DNA from: an uncultured Desulfovibrio sp. | Lineage (GTDB): Bacteria > Desulfobacterota > Desulfovibrionia > Desulfovibrionales > Desulfovibrionaceae | NCBI RefSeq assembly: GCF_944324505.1 | Contig: NZ_CALUWO010000002.1 | Location: 248,001-312,000 of the forward strand | DNA: 64,000 bases | Direction: 5' to 3' | Shown: piece after piece, positions 17,726-26,275 of the stretch | Layout of the letters: each line of letters begins with the position of its first letter | Numbering within the stretch: position 1 is the stretch's first letter | Notes under the pieces: model-generated | What the model was told of the DNA's origin: nothing | Seen by the model: the letters and a program-made list of their open reading frames with translations, nothing else | Databases searched by the model: none | Made by a program: the position numbers and the translations under genes

Positions 17726-18768
17726 CAGGCATCCTCCGCGGCAAAGTGGTCAAAGCCGTGCAGCTCATCCAGGTTTTCATTGTTGCAGTCGATGCTGCCG
17801 CTGTCGGTGATGACGCCGATGCTGTGAAAACCGGGAATGGCCGTATGCAGAATGGGCAGGATGTCCGGGGCGCAGGAACCCAGCAGGCAGTAGTCTTCCC
17901 CGCCCAGCAGGGCCTCGTGCACAGGGTTTTTGCCCTGCTCCAGGGCATGGCGCACCACTTCGGGATGCAGCAGGCCCTGCGGCAGCAGCAGCGAGGCGCC
18001 CAGCCTGTTCCGGCGCCCCTCGCCGCCCTCGCACAGCTCGCCCGTATGTCCCAGCAGACGAGGCAGATCGCGTATGAGGCCATCGGAAAGGTCCATGAGC
18101 GCCGGCGGGCGGGAATTGAGACCCAGACGGGCCAGCATGAGGCCCGCATCCACCTGCGGTTCGGGACGCAGATGGGCGGCGCAGGCCGCGGGCCACTGCG
18201 CCAGAGCGGCACGGCCCTGGGCTTCCAGCTCCTGAAGGCCCACACGGGCCAGACCGGGCAGGCCCACCAGAAACAGACTGTCACCGGGCAGGGAGCCGCC
18301 CCGCAGCAGAAAGGGCGCTCCGGCGGAAATGGCCTCGCCCCAGACGGTCACGCTGATGTGCAGCCGGTCGGCACGGGACAGATCGCCGCCGGCCAGCACC
18401 ATGCGATATTTGCCGGCCAGTGCGGCCATGCTGCCGAAAAAGGCCTCCAGCCAGGGCACGTCCACATCCCGCGGCAGGCCCAGCCCCAGGGTGAAGCCCA
18501 GGGGACGGCCGCCGCAGGCCGCCACATCGCTGATATTGACGGCCAGCGCCTTGTGCCCCAGGTCTTCCGGCGAAAAATAGGCCCGGCGAAAGTGCACGTC
18601 CTCCAGAAAAAGGTCCGAACTGACACAGAGCGCCTGTTCCGCCTTGAGAATGGCGCAGTCATCCCCCCGGCCCAGCAGCAGGGAAGGATGCGTGGCCGGG
18701 AAATGACGCGCCAGAATTTTCAGGATGGCGTCCTCGGAAAGCGGAGCGCCGGCAGTATGCTGGGGCAT
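17725..18768 (-). CDS. thiL: Thiamine-monophosphate kinase
   Basis: Phosphorylates thiamine monophosphate to the active diphosphate. 347 residues. N-terminal LGRGDDCAIL and SSDLFLEDVHFRRAYFSPEDLGHKALAVNISDVAACGG are the ThiL dimer/metal motifs. MDLSDGLIRDLPRLL and LLGGEDYCLLGSC match the ATP and substrate sites. It is coupled at both ends by TGATG overlaps, upstream to a helicase and downstream to the aldolase. The product is the cofactor of Xsc, but no regulatory link is visible. Confidence 0.95.
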   Translation of the reverse strand: MPQHTAGAPLSEDAILKILARHFPATHPSLLLGRGDDCAILKAEQALCVSSDLFLEDVHFRRAYFSPEDLGHKALAVNISDVAACGGRPLGFTLGLGLPRDVDVPWLEAFFGSMAALAGKYRMVLAGGDLSRADRLHISVTVWGEAISAGAPFLLRGGSLPGDSLFLVGLPGLARVGLQELEAQGRAALAQWPAACAAHLRPEPQVDAGLMLARLGLNSRPPALMDLSDGLIRDLPRLLGHTGELCEGGEGRRNRLGASLLLPQGLLHPEVVRHALEQGKNPVHEALLGGEDYCLLGSCAPDILPILHTAIPGFHSIGVITDSGSIDCNNENLDELHGFDHFAAEDA

Positions 18769-21044
18769 CAGTCGTCCTCCATGAGCAGATATTCCGCAAG
18801 AATGACCTTGAGGCCGAAGCCGGGAAAATTCACCTGCACCTTGTCCGGCGGCATGAGGCGCACCACCTTGCCGCGCCCGAAAATGCGGTGCCGGCAGTAG
18901 CCCTGCGGCAGTGCGCCCTTCGCGCCCGCAGCCGTGGCCGCCGGAGCCGCCTGGCGGCGTCCGGCCACTTCCGCGGCTTCTTCCGGGGAAAGCTGGCTGT
19001 CGTCATCGGCCGCCGTCTCCGGCATGGCGACGGTACGCCGGAGGCCCCGGCCGCCGCCAAAGGCGGAGCGGGGCGCCGCCGCCCGTGCCGCAGGCATGTC
19101 TTCCGGGGAAGACTGCCGGACCCGCCGCAACTGGCCGCCGTATTCCTCGCACCAGGTTTCCGCCAGCCCGGAGGGCAGCTCCCGCACAAAGGGACTCTGG
19201 TTCACATGGGTCATGCCCTGTTCCGCCCGGCTGTACAGCGACGAGGGCGCATACAGGTCCAGCTGCTGCCGGGCACGGGTGCAGGCCACGTACATGAGGC
19301 GGCGCTCCTCCTCGAAATCGTCGGGGCGGGCCAGGGCATGCCGGGACGGAAAGCGGTCCTCCACCAGATCAATGAGCAGCACCACGTCCCATTCCAGGCC
19401 CTTGGCCGAATGGATGGTGGACAGGGTGATGCGCTCCCCGGCATCGCTTTCGTCCTCCTCGGGCGATTCCAGGGCCAGCTCGGCCAGAAAGACATCCAGG
19501 TCCTTCTGGTCGGCAGCCATCTGCAGCAGTTCTTCCAGGGCCTGCTGCCGCCGGGGCCAGTCTTCGGGATAGCCGGCCTCCAGCAGGGGGCGGTAATGCT
19601 CCAGAATGGCGGCCAGCGTCACGGACGGCGACTGATTGCGGGCGCGCAGCTCGTTGATGAAGCGGATATCCTCATAAAAGCCCGCATGCCGGGCAAAGGC
19701 TTTTTTCAGGCGCTCCGGCTGGCCGGACACCATGGCATCATAGAGTTTCCGGGCCGTCCTGGGGCCGATGCCCTCATGCAGGGCCGCCATACGTTCAAAG
19801 GCGGGCATGTCCAGGGGATTGAGCAGCAGGCGGGCATAGGCAATGACATCCTTGACGTGGGCCGCCTCGGTATAGCGCAGGCCGCCGTACTTGCGAAAGG
19901 GAATGCCCGCCTGATTGAGGGCCATTTCCAGGGCAAAGGAATGAAAGCCCGCCCGGAACAGCACCGCAATGTCGTGCGGCGCATGAAAGGCCAGCAGCTC
20001 GCGGATGCGCTCCACCACCAGCCGGGCCTGCGACTTGTCGCTGAGCGGGGCCACGAGCCGCACGGGATTTCCCCCTTCCCGGCGCGTGTAGAGGGTCTTG
20101 CGAAAGGACTGGGCCGCGTTTTCCAGCAGGCTGTTGGCCACGGACAGGATGGGCTGGGTGGAACGGTAGTTTTCTTCCAGACGGATGATGCGCGTGCCGG
20201 GAAAGAGCCTGGGAAAATCCAGAATATTGCGCACATCGGCGCCGCGAAAGGCATAGATGGACTGGGCTTCGTCTCCCACGGCCATGACGTTGCCCGGTGC
20301 GTCCCCCTGCTCTTCTGGCCCGGCCAGCAGCCGCACGATGCGGGCCTGCACCCGGTTGGTATCCTGGTATTCGTCCACCAGGATATGCCGGTAGCGCTGG
20401 CGCAGCAGGCGGGCGGCCTGCTCATTGTGCCGCAGCAGGTCTTCCAGCTCAAAGAGCAGGTCGTCATAATCCAGCACGCCCATTTCCCGGCGATAGGCCG
20501 CATAGGCCTCGCCCAGGGCCGTGAGCTGCTCGGCATAGGGCAGCAGATGAAAGGCCTCGCGTTGCAGGATGTCTTCCAGGGACTGTTCCTTGTTGCGCGC
20601 CTTGCTCAGCAGGCCCACCACGGCCTGCGTCTTGGGAAAGGAACGATCCCCCTTGCCCACGCCCAGTTCGTCCCGGCAGGCCTTGACGGCTGCGGTAATG
20701 TCTGCCCCGTCCATGACCGTGAAGGGGCGGTCCCCCAGCCAGGGCGGACGAAAACGCCGCAGGATGCCGTAGGCAAAGGCATGAAAGGTGCCGCCCTGCA
20801 CCTGGGCCAGCGCCTGACGGGACAGCAGCCCCGCCCGGTGCAGCATTTCCTGCGCGGCCTTGCGCGTAAAGGTCAGCAGCAGCATGGATTCCGGCGCAAC
20901 GCCGTGTTCCGCCAGCCAGGCCAGACGGTAGGTGATGGTCCGGGTCTTGCCGCTGCCGGCACCGGCCACCACAAGTACCGGGCCGTCTCCGCAGGTCACG
21001 GCCGCATACTGGGCCTCGTTGAGCGCTTTGGCATAATCAATCAT
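18768..21044 (-). CDS. UvrD/PcrA-type superfamily I DNA helicase
   Basis: 758 residues. All SF1A motifs are seen: Q-motif LNEAQYAAV, Walker A AGAGSGKTRTI, Ia LTFTRKAAQEM, II DEYQDTN, III VGDEAQSIYAFRGAD, IV LEENYRSTQ, V TIHSAKGLEWDVVLLI, VI LMYVACTRARQQL. The C-terminal 55 residues (HRIFGRGKVVRLMPPDKVQVNFPGFGLKVI) resemble the PcrA/UvrD Tudor-like tail that contacts RNA polymerase. It therefore fits PcrA/UvrD in repair or transcription-coupled clearance. There is no Shine-Dalgarno; TATGCT ends 11 bases before the ATG, implying a leader of only a few bases. First gene of the helicase-thiL-aldolase operon. Confidence 0.92.
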   Translation of the reverse strand: MIDYAKALNEAQYAAVTCGDGPVLVVAGAGSGKTRTITYRLAWLAEHGVAPESMLLLTFTRKAAQEMLHRAGLLSRQALAQVQGGTFHAFAYGILRRFRPPWLGDRPFTVMDGADITAAVKACRDELGVGKGDRSFPKTQAVVGLLSKARNKEQSLEDILQREAFHLLPYAEQLTALGEAYAAYRREMGVLDYDDLLFELEDLLRHNEQAARLLRQRYRHILVDEYQDTNRVQARIVRLLAGPEEQGDAPGNVMAVGDEAQSIYAFRGADVRNILDFPRLFPGTRIIRLEENYRSTQPILSVANSLLENAAQSFRKTLYTRREGGNPVRLVAPLSDKSQARLVVERIRELLAFHAPHDIAVLFRAGFHSFALEMALNQAGIPFRKYGGLRYTEAAHVKDVIAYARLLLNPLDMPAFERMAALHEGIGPRTARKLYDAMVSGQPERLKKAFARHAGFYEDIRFINELRARNQSPSVTLAAILEHYRPLLEAGYPEDWPRRQQALEELLQMAADQKDLDVFLAELALESPEEDESDAGERITLSTIHSAKGLEWDVVLLIDLVEDRFPSRHALARPDDFEEERRLMYVACTRARQQLDLYAPSSLYSRAEQGMTHVNQSPFVRELPSGLAETWCEEYGGQLRRVRQSSPEDMPAARAAAPRSAFGGGRGLRRTVAMPETAADDDSQLSPEEAAEVAGRRQAAPAATAAGAKGALPQGYCRHRIFGRGKVVRLMPPDKVQVNFPGFGLKVILAEYLLMEDD

Positions 21045-21166
21045 GCAAACAGGCTAGCATAAAGCCCGCCGGCCCGCCACAGCCTTGTGCCAGGCCGGCA
21101 CCGCCGCCTTGACGCCGGCCCCTCCGGCACCGTACACTTCAGCCCATTTCCGCAAGGAGGCTCCCC

Positions 21167-21763
21167 ATGACGTCATTTCCCGGCCCGCAGGATGCCGTTG
21201 ACCTGATTCTGGAAGCCGTCATGTTTGAAAGCTGGCTGCGCTTCTATTTTCTGCGTGATCTGCAGGACAGCCCTTCCGCCGACAACGGGGACAGCCCCGT
21301 CGGCGTGCGCCTGACAGAGGAGGAACGGCAGGACCTGTCCCGGCGCGAGCCGGCCCTCTTTCCCCTGATCCGTCTGGTGGACGGCCAGGAAGCCGGCTTT
21401 GCCACCTCCCGCAATGCCGTATGCCGCTACCTGATTGACGAGCTGGACGGCAGCCGCCTGCCGCAGGGCATGGCCGCCGGCCTGCTGGAAAGCCCGCAGT
21501 TCCAGGCCCGGCTCCAGCTTTTCCACAACTGGTTGCAGGAGCACCAAACCGTGCTGGACCGCACCTATCACGACTTTGCGGACTGGCGCATCAAGTTCGG
21601 CCAGTGGCGCACGCGGCCGGACCTGCTGCAACAGGTGGACCAGGCCCTGCGGCCTGCCATGGCCGCCCGGGCTGCCGGCGCGGATACGGACCCTGCGGCG
21701 CCCGCCCATGTGGACGGCCTCACGGCCCAGGACGTGCAAAGCGACCTGCGGGACCCGTGCTGA
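21167..21763 (+). CDS. Conserved-looking hypothetical protein
   Basis: 198 residues, no family I recognise. It has a well-formed ribosome binding site (AAGGAGG) and GC-rich third codon positions, so it is a real gene. The sequence is mostly helical, with an aromatic N-terminal region (VMFESWLRFYFLRDL), a middle segment LFPLIRLVDGQEAGFATSRNAVCRYLIDEL, and FHNWLQEHQTVLDRTYHDFADWRIKFGQW. No signal peptide or membrane span. The stop overlaps the mnmM start (TGATG), so the two are made together; a link to tRNA modification is possible but unproven. Confidence 0.75.
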   Translation: MTSFPGPQDAVDLILEAVMFESWLRFYFLRDLQDSPSADNGDSPVGVRLTEEERQDLSRREPALFPLIRLVDGQEAGFATSRNAVCRYLIDELDGSRLPQGMAAGLLESPQFQARLQLFHNWLQEHQTVLDRTYHDFADWRIKFGQWRTRPDLLQQVDQALRPAMAARAAGADTDPAAPAHVDGLTAQDVQSDLRDPC

Positions 21764-22425
21764 TGTGCCTGCCCGGCCCGTCGGAGGCATCCCTGCGCCC
21801 CACCCGCGCCAGCCTGCTGGACAGCCTGGTGCATGCCGCCCTGCGGCGCGCCCTTGCGGCCGCCGCTGCCCCCCTGCTGCTGGACGCCACCCTGGGTAAT
21901 GGGCATGACTGCGCCTTTCTGCTGCGCTGTGCGCCGGACCACTCCCTGCTGCTGGGTCTGGACGTGCAGCCGCAGGCCCTGGACGCCGCACGCGCACGCC
22001 TGGCCGGCATCTCCCGGCCGGACGTGCGGGTTCAATTTTTTTGCCAGGGGCACGAGCACCTTGCCCGTCTGTGGGAAACGTTGCCCCGGGAAGACCGCCA
22101 GCGCCCCCTCATGGCGGCGGTCTTCAACCTGGGCTGGCTGCCCGGCGGGGACAAGACCTGCCTCACGCAGGCCGCCACCACCGTGGCCGCCCTGGATGCC
22201 CTTGTGCCGCGCCTGGCCCCGCAGGGCTGCATCAGCCTGCACTGTTATACCGGCAATACCGGCGGCGCGGAAGAAGAAGCCGCCATTCTGGAGCGTGTGG
22301 CCGCCCTGCCGCCGCGCCACTGGCGCGTACTCCACTGCCGTGATGCCAACCGCCTGCCCGGTCCCGGACGCGCCGAAAGCCTGATTCTGCTAGAACGCCT
22401 GCCTGTCTCTGCAAAACGGGGCTGA
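21763..22425 (+). CDS. YtqB/MnmM-family class I methyltransferase
   Basis: 220 residues. The SAM motif is LLLDATLGNGHDCAFLL, followed by LLGLDVQPQALDAAR and the family hallmark FNLGWLPGGDKTCLTQ...TTVAALDAL. These match the YtqB group, characterised as MnmM, which methylates nm5(s2)U34 in tRNA wobble positions. ISLHCYTGNTGGAEEEAAI is also typical. Start chosen at the TGATG overlap with the preceding gene. Older annotations call this family rRNA methyltransferase. No terminator is near the stop; the closest is about 215 bases on. Confidence 0.82.
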   Translation: MCLPGPSEASLRPTRASLLDSLVHAALRRALAAAAAPLLLDATLGNGHDCAFLLRCAPDHSLLLGLDVQPQALDAARARLAGISRPDVRVQFFCQGHEHLARLWETLPREDRQRPLMAAVFNLGWLPGGDKTCLTQAATTVAALDALVPRLAPQGCISLHCYTGNTGGAEEEAAILERVAALPPRHWRVLHCRDANRLPGPGRAESLILLERLPVSAKRG

Positions 22426-22529
22426 TGCGGGGGCGTTCCCCTGCTGCCTGTACAAAATCTTGTTCGCTCCTGCGGCCCGCTGCCGGCCCGAGGCGGAAAG
22501 CGTTCAATATCTTTAACGGCACAGCGGCA

Positions 22530-22560
22530 GTATTTTTTGAAAAAATACAGCATTTTTCAA
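22530..22560. repeat. Two overlapping inverted repeats
   Basis: GTATTTTTTGAAAAAATAC (22530-22548) is a perfect palindrome around one central G. Its right half also forms TTGAAAAA (22537-22544), which is complementary to TTTTTCAA (22553-22560). The two pairings exclude each other. It may be an operator or a switching RNA element. Confidence 0.5.
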
Positions 22561-22640
22561 GAGTTATACATCTTGTTCGTATTGGCATGCTGTATGCTAC
22601 GCCTGAAGTACCTTCCTTTCTTCCTGACAGTTTTCAAACC

Positions 22641-22672
22641 AACGGCCCGTTTCCCCTGACGGGCCGTTTTTG
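22641..22672 (+). terminator. Rho-independent terminator upstream of speB
   Basis: AACGGCCCG (22641-22649) pairs with CGGGCCGTT (22660-22668), followed by a short T run. It ends either the mnmM transcript or a small RNA begun near 22600. Confidence 0.75.
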
Positions 22673-22771
22673 TTTCCCCGCGCGGCCGCGGCTTCATGGA
22701 CAAGTGCGGCGCTTTCTTTTATGTCAGGCGGAGCGTCCCCTGCCCCTGACCTGCACGCCTACGGAGGAACC

Positions 22772-23662
22772 ATGCCCCAGTCTGCCTTTCTTGCCAGCGA
22801 ATACACTCCTTCCCGGCCGGAAGACGCCGCCTTTCACATCATTCCCGTGCCGCTGGAACAAAGCGTTTCCTACGGGGCCGGCACGCGCCGCGGCCCTGCG
22901 GCCATTCTGGACGCCTCGCAGCAGCTGGAAGCCTGGGACGGCATCAGCGCCCCGGGCGAGCAGGGCCTGTACACGGCCCCGGCCGTGGACTGTGACGCCC
23001 CTGTGGAAACGGTGCTGGACCGCATTGAGGCCGCCACCCGGCGGGCACTGGATGCCGGCGCCCTGCCCGTGCTGCTGGGCGGCGAGCATACGGTAACCCT
23101 CGGCGCTCTGCGGGCGCTGGCTGCCCGCGCCGCCGCCACGGGCGAGACCTTCGGCGTGGTGCAGTTTGATGCCCATGCCGACCTGCGGCCTCAGTATGAG
23201 GGGTCCATCTATTCCCATGCCTCGGTCATGCACCGGGCCGTGGCCGATCTCGGCCTGCCGCTGGCCCAGTTTGCCGTGCGCGACATGTGCCGGGAAGAGG
23301 GCGATGTGCGCCTGCGCCATAATGTCATCCATTATGATGCCGCCCATCTGGCCCGCCACGGCCTGCCCGTCTCGCCCCTGCCGCCGGAATTTCCGCAGCG
23401 TCTCTACATCACCTTTGACGTGGACGGCCTGGATGCCTCGCTCATGCCTGCCACGGGCACGCCTTCGCCCGGCGGCCTCTTCTGGCACGAGGCCCTGCAA
23501 CTGGTGGAACGCTGCCTTGCCGGCCGCCGCACGGTGGTGGGCCTGGATGTGGTGGAGCTGGCGCCCATTGCCGGCCTGCATCATGCGGACTTCACGGCCG
23601 CCAAGCTGGTGCATGCGCTCATGGGCTTTGCCCAGCGCAGCCACGACCCGCAGCGGGCGTGA
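22772..23662 (+). CDS. speB: Agmatinase (ureohydrolase family)
   Basis: Hydrolyses agmatine to putrescine and urea. 296 residues. The binuclear manganese ligands are all visible: His106 in GGEHTVTLG, Asp133, His135 and Asp137 in FDAHADLR, and Asp216 and Asp218 in FDVDGLDAS. ATGTPSPGG follows, typical of agmatinases rather than arginases or formiminoglutamases. GGAGGA precedes the start. No arginine decarboxylase is adjacent. It probably has its own promoter behind the terminator at 22641. Confidence 0.9.
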   Translation: MPQSAFLASEYTPSRPEDAAFHIIPVPLEQSVSYGAGTRRGPAAILDASQQLEAWDGISAPGEQGLYTAPAVDCDAPVETVLDRIEAATRRALDAGALPVLLGGEHTVTLGALRALAARAAATGETFGVVQFDAHADLRPQYEGSIYSHASVMHRAVADLGLPLAQFAVRDMCREEGDVRLRHNVIHYDAAHLARHGLPVSPLPPEFPQRLYITFDVDGLDASLMPATGTPSPGGLFWHEALQLVERCLAGRRTVVGLDVVELAPIAGLHHADFTAAKLVHALMGFAQRSHDPQRA

Positions 23663-23798
23663 TCGCCCCGGCCGGTCCGCCATGCCGGCGGGGCGGCTTC
23701 TGCTTTCGTTTGCCCTGCCCTGCCTGCGCAAGGGGCGGGGGCAGGCTGCCGGTTCTGCCGCATGCGCGGCATAACCCTGCTCACGAGGAGGTCAACTC

Positions 23799-24623
23799 AT
23801 GAAAACCACTGCCGTTTCCTTCCGCGCCGCCAAGGGGCAGCGCAAACTGAGCATGCTCACGGCCTACGACTACACCACGGCCAGACTTATGGATGCCTGC
23901 CAGATCGATGCCCTGCTGGTGGGCGATTCGCTGGGCATGGTCATGCTGGGCTATGCCGATACCCTTTCCGTCACCATGGAGGACATGATCCACCACTGCG
24001 CCGCCGTGGCCCGGGGCGCCTCGCGGCCGCTCATTGTCTGCGACATGCCCTTCATGAGCTATCACCTTTCGCCGGAACAGGCCTGCGCCAATGCCGGACG
24101 CCTGCTCAAGGAAGGACGCGCCCAGGCCGTCAAGCTGGAAGGCGGGGCAGACTTTGCCGAGCATATCCGCCTCATGGTGCGGGCTTCCATTCCGGTCATG
24201 GGCCATCTGGGGCTGACGCCGCAGTCCATCAATGCGCTGGGCGGTTTCAAGGTCCAGGGCAAGGCCCCCGAAGCTGCCCAGAAACTGCTGGATGATGCCC
24301 GCGCCCTGGAAGCGGCCGGCGTTTTTTCCATTGTGCTGGAATGCGTGCCGGCCCCTCTGGCCCGCCTTGTGAGCCAGCGTGTCAACGTGCCCACCATCGG
24401 CATCGGCGCCGGCCCGGACTGTGACGGGCAGGTGCTGGTCTGGCAGGACATGCTGGGCATGGTCAGCGGCCTTTCCCCCAAGTTTGTGCGCCACTTTGCC
24501 GAAGGCGGCGAGACCATGCAGCAGGCCTTCAATGCCTATGCCCAGGCCGTCCAGAACGGCACTTTTCCCGCGCCGGAGCATTGCTACGGCATGGACGAAG
24601 AAGTGCTGGAAAAGCTGCGCTAG
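23799..24623 (+). CDS. panB: 3-methyl-2-oxobutanoate hydroxymethyltransferase
   Basis: First committed step of pantothenate synthesis: transfers a hydroxymethyl group from methylene-THF to 2-oxoisovalerate. 274 residues, full length. Signatures are LSMLTAYDYTTARLMD, LLVGDSLGMVMLGY (Mg-binding Asp), CDMPFMSY, AVKLEGG, PVMGHLGLTPQS and the C-terminal TIGIGAGPDCDGQVLVWQDMLG. GAGGAGG lies before the start. It stands alone; panC and panD are not nearby. The strong hairpin at 24647 ends it. Confidence 0.97.
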   Translation: MKTTAVSFRAAKGQRKLSMLTAYDYTTARLMDACQIDALLVGDSLGMVMLGYADTLSVTMEDMIHHCAAVARGASRPLIVCDMPFMSYHLSPEQACANAGRLLKEGRAQAVKLEGGADFAEHIRLMVRASIPVMGHLGLTPQSINALGGFKVQGKAPEAAQKLLDDARALEAAGVFSIVLECVPAPLARLVSQRVNVPTIGIGAGPDCDGQVLVWQDMLGMVSGLSPKFVRHFAEGGETMQQAFNAYAQAVQNGTFPAPEHCYGMDEEVLEKLR

Positions 24624-24646
24624 CCGCCCCCCGTGCCACAACGGAC

Positions 24647-24682
24647 CGGGCCGCCCCGCATGCGGGACGGCCCGTTTTTTTT
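24647..24682 (+). terminator. Terminator of panB
   Basis: CGGGCCG...CGGCCCG outer stem with an inner CCCCGC/GCGGG pairing, followed by eight T. Confidence 0.9.
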
Positions 24683-24762
24683 GCAGGCAGCAGCGTCCCG
24701 CCATGGCAGCGCAGCAGGGCATTTCCCGCTGGCAGGACCTGCCGCACAGGCCGACGCGCATG

Positions 24763-24793
24763 AAAAAACGGGGGAAGGTTTCCCCTCCCCCGT
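24763..24793 (-). terminator. Terminator of the gcv operon
   Basis: Minus strand ACGGGGGAGG arm pairs with CCTTCCCCCGT, followed by TTTTTTC. It lies about 30 bases after the gcvPB stop. Confidence 0.88.
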
Positions 24794-24823
24794 CAGCGTT
24801 TTTTCACGTGTCTGGTGTCAGAA

Positions 24824-26275
24824 TTAGGCCATGTCTTCCGTCAGCACCATGTGGCGGGCGGCCGTGGTTTCGTCCAGACGGCGGATGGGCGTGGTCACCG
24901 GCGCCTGGGCCAGCTCATCGGGATGGGCCTTGCCCTGGGCCACAATCTCTTCAAGGGCGGCCACATACTGATCCAGGGTTTCCTTGCTTTCCGTTTCCGT
25001 GGGTTCGGCCATGAGGCATTCCCGCACGATGAGCGGGAAATAGATGGTAGGCGCATGGATGCCGCGATCCAGCAGGCCCTTGGCAATGTCAAGGGCACGC
25101 AGCCCTTCGGGAGCGGAGGCCACGAACTCGTGCGCACAGATGCGGTCAAAGGGAATGTCCAGCACCCCTTCAAGGCGCTTGCGCAGATAGTTGGCATTGA
25201 GCACCGCGTATTCGGAGGCACGGGTCAGGCCCTCGCCGCCCAGGCGCATCATATAGGCCAGGGTCTTGGCCAGCACGGCAAAGCTGCCGTAGAAGGGGCC
25301 GATGTGTCCCACGGAGGCAGGCAGGTTCGCTTCCATGCCATAGGTGCCGTCCTCGTGACGCACCACGCGCGGCACGGGCAGGAAGGGCAGCAGGCGTTCG
25401 CTCACGCCCACAGGACCGGCGCCGGGGCCGCCGCCGCCGTGCGGGGTGGACAGGGTCTTGTGCACATTGAGGTGCACCACGTCAAAGCCCACATCGCCCA
25501 CGCGCATCTTGCCCATGATGGCATTCATGTTGGCGCCGTCATAGTAGAGCAGCGCATCCACCTTGCGCAGTTCGGCCACAATATCGGCCAGATGGGTTTC
25601 GATGAGGCCCAGGGTATTGGGGCAGGTCATCATGAGACCGGCCACATCATCGGGATGCTCGGCAATGGCCTTGGCCAGGGCCTGCGGATCGACCATGCCG
25701 TCGCGGGACGGGATGTTCACGATCTCAAAGCCCGCCAGCGCCGCAGAGGCCGGATTGGTGCCATGGGCCGAATCGGGAATGAGCATCTTGGTGCGCTTGC
25801 GGCCCATGGCCTTGTGATAGGCCGCAATGAGCTTGACGCCCGTGTATTCGCCATTGGCGCCGGCCATGGGTTGCAGGGTGAAGGCCTTCATGCCCGTCAG
25901 CTCACAGAGCCACTGCTCCACCTCATAGAGTACCTCCAGAGCGCCCTGCACGCTGCCGGCATCCAGCTGGGCCAGCAGGGGATGCAGGCGGCTGAAGCCG
26001 GGCAGACCGGCGGCCTGTTCCGTGAACTTGGGATTGTATTTCATAGTGCAGGAGCCAAGGGGGTAGAAGTTGGCATCCACACAGTAGTTGAGATGGGAAA
26101 GGGCCGTAAAGTGACGCACCACGTCCAGCTCGGAGCATTCGGGCAGGCGGGGCGCCTGCTTGCGCAGCAGCCCTGCGGGCAGCATGTCCGCGGCGCGGGG
26201 AGCGTCTTCGGCCAGGTCCAGCACAAGGCCGGCCTCGTGACGGCCTGTTACGGATTTGGCAAAAATGGTTTTCAC
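24824..26275 (-). CDS. gcvPB: Glycine dehydrogenase (decarboxylating) subunit 2
   Basis: PLP-carrying half of the split P-protein of the glycine cleavage system. 483 residues. NYCVDANFYPLGSCTMKYNPK is the N-terminal hallmark. LIPDSAHGTNPASAALAG and LNVHKTLSTPHGGGGPGAGPVGV hold the Schiff-base lysine and the glycine-rich loop. It decarboxylates glycine and passes the aminomethyl group to lipoyl-GcvH. The start overlaps the gcvPA stop as ATGA, which suits a 1:1 complex. Last gene before the terminator. Confidence 0.97.
   Translation of the reverse strand: MKTIFAKSVTGRHEAGLVLDLAEDAPRAADMLPAGLLRKQAPRLPECSELDVVRHFTALSHLNYCVDANFYPLGSCTMKYNPKFTEQAAGLPGFSRLHPLLAQLDAGSVQGALEVLYEVEQWLCELTGMKAFTLQPMAGANGEYTGVKLIAAYHKAMGRKRTKMLIPDSAHGTNPASAALAGFEIVNIPSRDGMVDPQALAKAIAEHPDDVAGLMMTCPNTLGLIETHLADIVAELRKVDALLYYDGANMNAIMGKMRVGDVGFDVVHLNVHKTLSTPHGGGGPGAGPVGVSERLLPFLPVPRVVRHEDGTYGMEANLPASVGHIGPFYGSFAVLAKTLAYMMRLGGEGLTRASEYAVLNANYLRKRLEGVLDIPFDRICAHEFVASAPEGLRALDIAKGLLDRGIHAPTIYFPLIVRECLMAEPTETESKETLDQYVAALEEIVAQGKAHPDELAQAPVTTPIRRLDETTAARHMVLTEDMA

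Larger units (their letters stand above)
22426..22771. other. Intergenic region with nested inverted repeats and an orphan terminator
   Basis: 346 bases between mnmM and speB. It holds an AT-rich core with two overlapping inverted repeats (22530-22548 and 22537-22560), a possible -10 TATGCT at 22593-22598, a pyrimidine-rich stretch at 22610-22625 and a terminator at 22641-22672. No coding frame is supported. Confidence 0.6.
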
